Assembly: GCA_021413595.1 (NCBI GenBank)
Contig: JAIOQD010000761.1
Coordinates: 1-12,910, forward strand
Source of the DNA: Bacteroidota bacterium
Lineage (GTDB): Bacteria > Bacteroidota > Bacteroidia > 2-12-FULL-35-15
Reading direction: 5' to 3'
DNA length: 12,910 nucleotides
Within the stretch, counting starts at the first letter, position 1, and every line of letters begins with the position of its first letter. The position numbers and the translations under genes are program-made. Shown piece after piece: positions 8,468 through 12,910 of this stretch. The notes under the pieces are model-generated. The model worked only from the letters and a program-made list of their open reading frames with translations. It ran no database searches and had not been told where the DNA came from.

Positions 8468-8535
8468 AAATTAATATTTAATATGTAATACTTAATATTT
8501 AATGTTAAACCTGAAAATAGAACTTTCAGTTTCAC
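8464..8535 (-). promoter_or_regulatory. Possible coupled leader frame ending in ATGA at the PD40 start
   Basis: A 23-codon frame from GTG 8535 (beginning VKLKVLFSG) ends with TGA at 8466-8464, which overlaps the PD40 start codon ATG 8467-8465 as ATGA. That geometry is typical of translational coupling. No Shine-Dalgarno precedes the GTG, so translation is uncertain. Confidence 0.25.
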
Positions 8536-8624
8536 AAGTTAATAACTAATTGTTAATGTTAAACTGAAAATAAAACTTTTGGTTTCATAAGTAGGGGTTT
8601 CAACTATTACCTGTTCAATATTAC
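8468..8624. other. 157-base AT-rich intergenic region built from degenerate direct repeats
   Basis: The spacer lies between the stop of protein B and the start of the PD40 gene. Most of it consists of two diverged copies of about 38 bases (8501-8540 and 8555-8592) plus two copies of TTAATATTTAAT (8471-8482 and 8492-8503). I see no GC-rich terminator and no TAnnTTTG promoter element. Read-through from protein B into the PD40 gene is therefore plausible. Confidence 0.55.
8501..8592 (-). repeat. Two degenerate copies of the PD40 gene start region
   Basis: On the minus strand, ATGAAACCAAAAGTTTTATT (from 8588) and GTGAAACTGAAAGTTCTATT (from 8535) resemble each other closely and continue into the shared TTTCAG and TTTAACATTAA. 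Both resemble the real gene start, ATGAAATCAAAAGCTTTATT (from 8467). The spacings of 53 and 68 bases are not multiples of three. The upstream copy encodes a nine-codon frame, MKPKVLFSV, ending at 8559. TTTCAGTTT (8524-8532) and AAACTGAAA (8561-8569) are also perfect inverted arms. Confidence 0.6.
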
Positions 8625-11600
8625 TTACCTTAAAAGTGTAAGGTTTCCATTTTTGTTATATACTTTTCCATTATTAAGTTTAATAAATGCTCTCCAAATA
8701 TACACATCTTGTGGACATAATTGATTTTTATAATAACCATCCCAACCTTCTTTTGGATCTTCTGTATAAAAAATAATTTCGCCCCAGCGATTGTAAACTT
8801 CTAACTTATACTCAATTACCCCAGAGGTATAAGCGAAGAATATGTCATTGTTCAGGTTATTGATATCGAAAATGCCTCCCGAACTTCCATCAGGGTTTGG
8901 TGTAAATGCACTCGGAAACTTAACTTCAGCATTTGTTGTAAGCTCTGAGTATGCTGTATCCAAACATCCATAATCGGTCATAGCAATAAGTTCTACTTGG
9001 AATATTCCAATTGTTGTATATAAATACTCCGGGCTGTTAAGAGTGGATGTTCCTCCATCTCCAAATGTCCAGTTATAGGTACTTGCTCCTAAAGATTGAT
9101 TATTGGATATCAATACATCATAAGGTAACTCAAGTTCAGTCGAACTAAGTGAAAATGCGGCCACTGGAAAAGGATGACCATTAATAATTAATGGAGTTGA
9201 GGTGCTATTGGTACATCCACCTGAAGTTGTAACTGTAAGTGTAACCTGATAATCATTAGGTATTGTATATGAATGAGGCGGATCCTCAATTGTTGATGTT
9301 GTTCCATCTCCAAAATTCCAACTCCAGGTAGTGATTGGATCATTAGGGTTTCCGGTAACAGAATTATCAAAAAATTGAATTGTTCCTGGAACACATAATG
9401 CACTGGTATCAGAAGTTAAAGCAATTGTTGGAGGTGGATTAAAAAGAATAGCAGCCGAATCTGTAACTGAACTGCATACATTACTTACTGTAACAATATA
9501 CATTGTTGGTGCCGAAGGAGTAACAAGATAAACTCCAGGGCCGGTACCTAAATTATTATTCCATTGATAGGTGAGTAGTCCTGTTGTGCCAAGTGTTTCA
9601 ACATAAACAACAGAACTTTGTCCAGGGCATATTGGAGATGTGGCAAATGCATGAACACTTAAAGTATCTAGAGTATATACAATTGCGTCAGTAGTAGCTT
9701 CAGTACCAGCACATCCAATCTGATCATAAGCAACCACAGTATATGTAACATCACTTGTTGGGCTGATTGGCAATGTCCCTGATGTAATGGCACCTGAAGG
9801 TTGCCAGCCATAATAGTAATTTCCTAGTCCTCCTATCGCTGTTGCTGTGAGTAAGCCCGTTTGACCAAGGCATACAGTATCATTTGCTCCGGCTGAAGTT
9901 ATCACTTGAGTAGGTTGTGTTAATAATACAGCACTACTGGTAATACATCCATTTGCATCGGTAACAGTAACAGTATAAGAATTAGCTTTTAGATTACTTG
10001 CTGCACTCACTGAATCACCAGAAGGTGTCCACAAATAAGTATAAGGAAGAATTCCTCCGGATGCAATTGCCGCTGCGCTGCCATATCCATTAAAGCAGGT
10101 TGGGTTTTTTATAGAATCAATTGTAGAAGAAAATAATGTTGGCTGTGTAATGTTAACAGAAATGGCTGAGATACAATTGTTTTGATCCATAACATTCAAA
10201 GTATAAGTACCTATAGTAAGATTACTCGCTGTAGATGAACTTGAGTTGATCGGTGCCCATGAATAAGTATATAGTGAACCAGTACCACCAGTTGGTAAAA
10301 CAGATATAGAACCTGTATTTCCTCCAAAGCACATAACATCGGTTACAGAAAGAGCGGAAAGATCAATAGGGGGTGGTTCTGTAATAATTGCACTATCCGA
10401 CATTACACATCCCGAAGCATCAATTATTGTTACAGTGTATTTATCACTTATTAACGAAGATGCAGTTAAATTGTTGCCTCCTGAAGGTGACCAGTTAATT
10501 GTATATGGTGCTGTTCCCTGTGAAATACTGATAGTAGCAGAACCATCATCTCCTCCAAAGCAGGAAACGTGACCAATTGAAGAAACTGCTAATATTGGTA
10601 CAGGAATGTCGGATAGAGTTGCAGATAAGGATAAGCTGCAATTTAAGGCATCTGTTATCAGAACGGTATAGGTTCCCTGAGCTAAACCATTAATTCCGGA
10701 ACTGGTAGAAGTCCCCGGTGACCATAAATAGGTATAAGGATATGTACCTCCAGATATCTGAGGGGTGATAGAACCATTTGATAAATTACATGAAGGATTT
10801 ACGTATGCAAGTGTCCCTCCAAGAACGGCTGGCTGCGAAATGGAAATTGATAAATTTGTTTGGCAGCTATTGGTATCAGTAACTGTAATATTATAATTTC
10901 CAACAGAAAGTCCGGAAGCTGTCGCATTGGTTGATACAGACGGATTCCATTGATAAGAAAAACCAGGTGTTCCACCAACAGGAATTATTGTTGTGATACC
11001 ATCAGTTAATCCAAAACAAGTTATAGGGGAGATGGTGCTTGTTGCCGAAAGTGCTTGGGAAGGTTGAGTTATTACAGCAGAGTCTATAGTTATACAACCG
11101 TTTAAGTCAGTAATAGTTACAGTATAAGTACCTTCGGCAAGAACTGTTCCTGTTGAACCGTTGCCACCAGTAGGTGACCAGTTATAACCATACACAGGGG
11201 TGCCTCCACTAGCAATTACTGTAGCTGCACCATTAGTTCCTCCGAAGCAACTAACATTAACTGTTGTTGAAATTGCAGAAGTTAATTGGGTAGGCTCTGA
11301 AATTGTAAAAAGTTCAGTTTGAAGGCAACTGTTTAAATCAGTAACCTGCATAGTATATGTGTTTGCTGAAAGATTAGTTATTGTGGAGCCTATGGTTCCG
11401 CTTGGTAACCATTGGTAGGTATAACCTGGTGTGCCACCTGTTGCATTTGCTGAAGCAGTTTCATTACTTCCACCAAAACAGCTCATGGTGCTTGTGGTAA
11501 CGGTTATTGAAATTGGTGTAGGTTGCGTAATAACAGGACTTATAACCGGAATCGACTGGCATAAATTAGTGTCGGTAACTGTAACTGTATATGTGCCTGG

Positions 11601-12910
11601 TAACAACCCTGTTATCAGTGAGTCGGTTCCACCGGATGGCTGCCAAGAGTATGTAAACGGACCAGAGGTTCCTGAACCGGCAGCGGATGCTGTACCATTG
11701 CTACCTCCACTACAACTCACATTTGTTGTTGAAGTAAAAGTTGCTATTGGACTTGGATTATCATTTACAGTTACTGATATTGTGGAAACACATAAATTAC
11801 TATCACTTACAAAAACTGAATATATTCCGGAAAGCAAAGCATTGGCAGTTGAATTAGTTCCTCCAGTTGGAGACCATTGATACAAATAAGAGCCGACACC
11901 TCCTGCTGCAGATACAGATGCTTGGCCGTTTGCAAGGCTGCAATTGGAATTAATACTTGATGGAGTAAGCACTATCAAAGTAGGTTGAGTAACAATAATT
12001 GAATCCGTAAGGGAGCATCCTTTCGAATCAATGATTGAAACTGTATAAGTTCCTATTGTGAGGTTAGATTGATTTTGACCATTCAGAGTACCCGGCATCC
12101 AAAAATAATTATACGGAGGGGTTCCTCCGGATGCTGATGAAAAAACGGAGCCATCTGCACCACCAAAACAGGAAACTGGTGATAATGAATCAGTTACGGA
12201 TAGTGGTGTAAGTGGTTCTGTAATTGTAAAAGATGTGGTTTTTACACAGCTGTTTGTATCTGTAACCTGAATAGTATAAGTGTTAGCAGAAAGATTTGTA
12301 ATACTAGCCCCTGTTGTGCTACCTGGCAACCATAGATAGGTATAACCTGGTGTGCCACCGGATGGAATAGCAGTTGCCCCCCCATTACTGGCTCCATAAC
12401 AACTTGCAGAAGTTTTGTTAATTGTTATAAAAATGGGGTTAGGCTCCGTTATTTCAGGACCTATTTCTGGTAGTGATTGGCACAAATTTGCATCAGTAAC
12501 TGTAACAGTATAGGTGCCGGCTATTAAACCTGTCGCTATTGAACTTGTACCACCGGATGGTAGCCAAGAGTATGTGAACGGACCAGCTGCACTTCCCGAA
12601 ACAGCAACCGTGGCGGTACCATCAGAGCCTCCATAACAGCCTACATTTGTGGTCGTAGTAATTGTAGCGATCGGACTTGGATTAGGAATAACTGTAACAA
12701 ATGTTGAAGCAGGACAAGCATTACTGTCGGTAACATAAACTGTATAGGTTCCAGGAAGTAAATCAGTTATTGTTGCAGTGGTTTCACCAGCATTTGACCA
12801 TTGGTAGCTATATGGAGCAATTCCACCTATTACAGAAACAGAGGATTGTCCGTTCGGAAGGTCACATTTTGCATTGATGCCGGAGGGGGTAAGCACCAAT
12901 GGCGCAGGCT
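8625..12910 (-). CDS. Giant SprB-repeat surface protein B with type B T9SS sorting domain, 5' end outside window
   Basis: The frame is open from the right edge (it reads PAPLVLTPSG... at 12908 onward, mid-repeat) to TAA 8627-8625, giving at least 1427 residues. The TTG at 12899 is internal to a repeat and not a real start. Order: 13 SprB repeats (12910 to about 9900), two Cys-bearing Ig/PKD-like modules (about 9890-9440, with VCLGQTG and ICPGQSS), PKD 1 (about 9430-9185, WSWNFGDG), PKD 2 (about 9175-8935, YNWTFGDG), then the C-terminal sorting domain. The protein is expected to pass Sec, then T9SS, and be held at the cell surface, acting in adhesion or gliding as SprB does in Flavobacterium johnsoniae. 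No catalytic motif is seen, so a structural or binding role is likeliest. It is a paralogue of protein A with a colinear repeat array, and it is followed by the PD40 and PorP/SprF genes. Confidence 0.94.
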   Translation of the reverse strand, partial: PAPLVLTPSGINAKCDLPNGQSSVSVIGGIAPYSYQWSNAGETTATITDLLPGTYTVYVTDSNACPASTFVTVIPNPSPIATITTTTNVGCYGGSDGTATVAVSGSAAGPFTYSWLPSGGTSSIATGLIAGTYTVTVTDANLCQSLPEIGPEITEPNPIFITINKTSASCYGASNGGATAIPSGGTPGYTYLWLPGSTTGASITNLSANTYTIQVTDTNSCVKTTSFTITEPLTPLSVTDSLSPVSCFGGADGSVFSSASGGTPPYNYFWMPGTLNGQNQSNLTIGTYTVSIIDSKGCSLTDSIIVTQPTLIVLTPSSINSNCSLANGQASVSAAGGVGSYLYQWSPTGGTNSTANALLSGIYSVFVSDSNLCVSTISVTVNDNPSPIATFTSTTNVSCSGGSNGTASAAGSGTSGPFTYSWQPSGGTDSLITGLLPGTYTVTVTDTNLCQSIPVISPVITQPTPISITVTTSTMSCFGGSNETASANATGGTPGYTYQWLPSGTIGSTITNLSANTYTMQVTDLNSCLQTELFTISEPTQLTSAISTTVNVSCFGGTNGAATVIASGGTPVYGYNWSPTGGNGSTGTVLAEGTYTVTITDLNGCITIDSAVITQPSQALSATSTISPITCFGLTDGITTIIPVGGTPGFSYQWNPSVSTNATASGLSVGNYNITVTDTNSCQTNLSISISQPAVLGGTLAYVNPSCNLSNGSITPQISGGTYPYTYLWSPGTSTSSGINGLAQGTYTVLITDALNCSLSLSATLSDIPVPILAVSSIGHVSCFGGDDGSATISISQGTAPYTINWSPSGGNNLTASSLISDKYTVTIIDASGCVMSDSAIITEPPPIDLSALSVTDVMCFGGNTGSISVLPTGGTGSLYTYSWAPINSSSSTASNLTIGTYTLNVMDQNNCISAISVNITQPTLFSSTIDSIKNPTCFNGYGSAAAIASGGILPYTYLWTPSGDSVSAASNLKANSYTVTVTDANGCITSSAVLLTQPTQVITSAGANDTVCLGQTGLLTATAIGGLGNYYYGWQPSGAITSGTLPISPTSDVTYTVVAYDQIGCAGTEATTDAIVYTLDTLSVHAFATSPICPGQSSVVYVETLGTTGLLTYQWNNNLGTGPGVYLVTPSAPTMYIVTVSNVCSSVTDSAAILFNPPPTIALTSDTSALCVPGTIQFFDNSVTGNPNDPITTWSWNFGDGTTSTIEDPPHSYTIPNDYQVTLTVTTSGGCTNSTSTPLIINGHPFPVAAFSLSSTELELPYDVLISNNQSLGASTYNWTFGDGGTSTLNSPEYLYTTIGIFQVELIAMTDYGCLDTAYSELTTNAEVKFPSAFTPNPDGSSGGIFDINNLNNDIFFAYTSGVIEYKLEVYNRWGEIIFYTEDPKEGWDGYYKNQLCPQDVYIWRAFIKLNNGKVYNKNGNLTLLR
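8628..8918 (-). other. Type B T9SS C-terminal sorting domain of protein B (gliding motility-associated C-terminal domain)
   Basis: The last 97 residues start FPSAFTPNPDGSSGG and contain YKLEVYNRWGEIIF, GWDGYY, PQDVYIWRA and the terminal GNLTLLR. This is the pattern of the gliding motility-associated C-terminal domain (TIGR04131, CHU_C-type), which in F. johnsoniae SprB directs export by T9SS and depends on a SprF-type partner. The domain is complete, so protein B's 3' end is intact. Confidence 0.95.
9890..12910 (-). repeat. SprB repeat array of protein B (13 visible coding repeats)
   Basis: Thirteen tandem repeats of 76-79 residues have first-cysteine codons at about 12864, 12636, 12399, 12168, 11940, 11712, 11478, 11247, 11016, 10788, 10560, 10329 and 10095. 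Each has the Y-x-Y-x-W core and the G-T-Y-T-V-x-V-T-D-x-x-x-C end. Three repeats (cysteines at 12864, 11940, 10788) use a variant C-x-x-x-N-G opening instead of C-F-G-G. The array begins outside the window. Confidence 0.92.

Noticed and set aside
11431..11880. Open frame of 149 codons on the plus strand, and similar ones near 2226-2594 and 3999-4211
   Set aside because: They lie opposite the SprB repeats and other coding parts of the giant genes. Their sequences simply mirror the periodic coding strand and match no domain pattern.
12897..12899. TTG 12899 as the start codon of protein B
   Set aside because: It lies in the middle of the linker PAPLVLTPS, which is typical between SprB repeats, and the frame stays open to the window edge with no signal peptide.

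Overview
The window looks like chromosomal DNA from a member of the Bacteroidota. It carries two very large surface proteins built from SprB-type repeats, a type B 'gliding motility-associated' C-terminal sorting domain, a PorP/SprF-family outer-membrane protein and a TPR/PD40 protein. These are hallmarks of type IX secretion (T9SS), which is restricted to this phylum. The AT-rich intergenic DNA and the weak Shine-Dalgarno signals also fit. I cannot place it below phylum from the sequence alone.

Every gene I can support lies on the minus strand, so the locus reads from right to left. (1) 12910 to 8625 is the 3' part of a giant secreted protein (protein B): 13 visible SprB repeats, two further Ig/PKD-like modules, two PKD domains and a type B T9SS sorting domain. 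Its start lies beyond the right edge. (2) 8467 to 6896 encodes a 523-residue exported TPR plus PD40 propeller plus small C-terminal beta domain protein, resembling PorE-type proteins but without their OmpA domain. (3) 6812 to 5727 encodes a PorP/SprF-family outer-membrane beta-barrel. (4) 5359 to the left edge is the 5' part of a second giant protein (protein A): signal peptide, a conserved Bacteroidota N-terminal module, and at least 14 SprB repeats, open for 1786 codons with no stop. Gaps are 157, 83 and 367 bases. I see no convincing terminator, so co-transcription of the first three genes, possibly all four, is plausible.

Inferred function: the two giant proteins are exported across the inner membrane by Sec and then across the outer membrane by T9SS, and are displayed as long repetitive fibres or adhesins. 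The PorP/SprF protein is the likely dedicated partner for the type B sorting domain, as SprF is for SprB in Flavobacterium johnsoniae. The PD40 protein is probably a periplasmic or outer-membrane accessory.

The most notable observation is that proteins A and B are paralogues whose repeat arrays are colinear. Nine successive cysteine-to-cysteine intervals (231, 228, 228, 234, 231, 231, 228, 228, 231 bases) are identical in both genes, at a constant offset of 10,195 bases, although the sequences have diverged clearly. Other points of interest are a four-repeat supra-unit duplicated within B, an extra beta-sandwich-like domain and cysteine cluster inserted in A's N-terminal module, and two degenerate upstream copies of the PD40 gene's start region, one of which ends in an ATGA overlap with the real start codon. 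Overall this is a recognisable T9SS adhesin locus with unusual duplication structure; I do not see evidence for a wholly new type of system.
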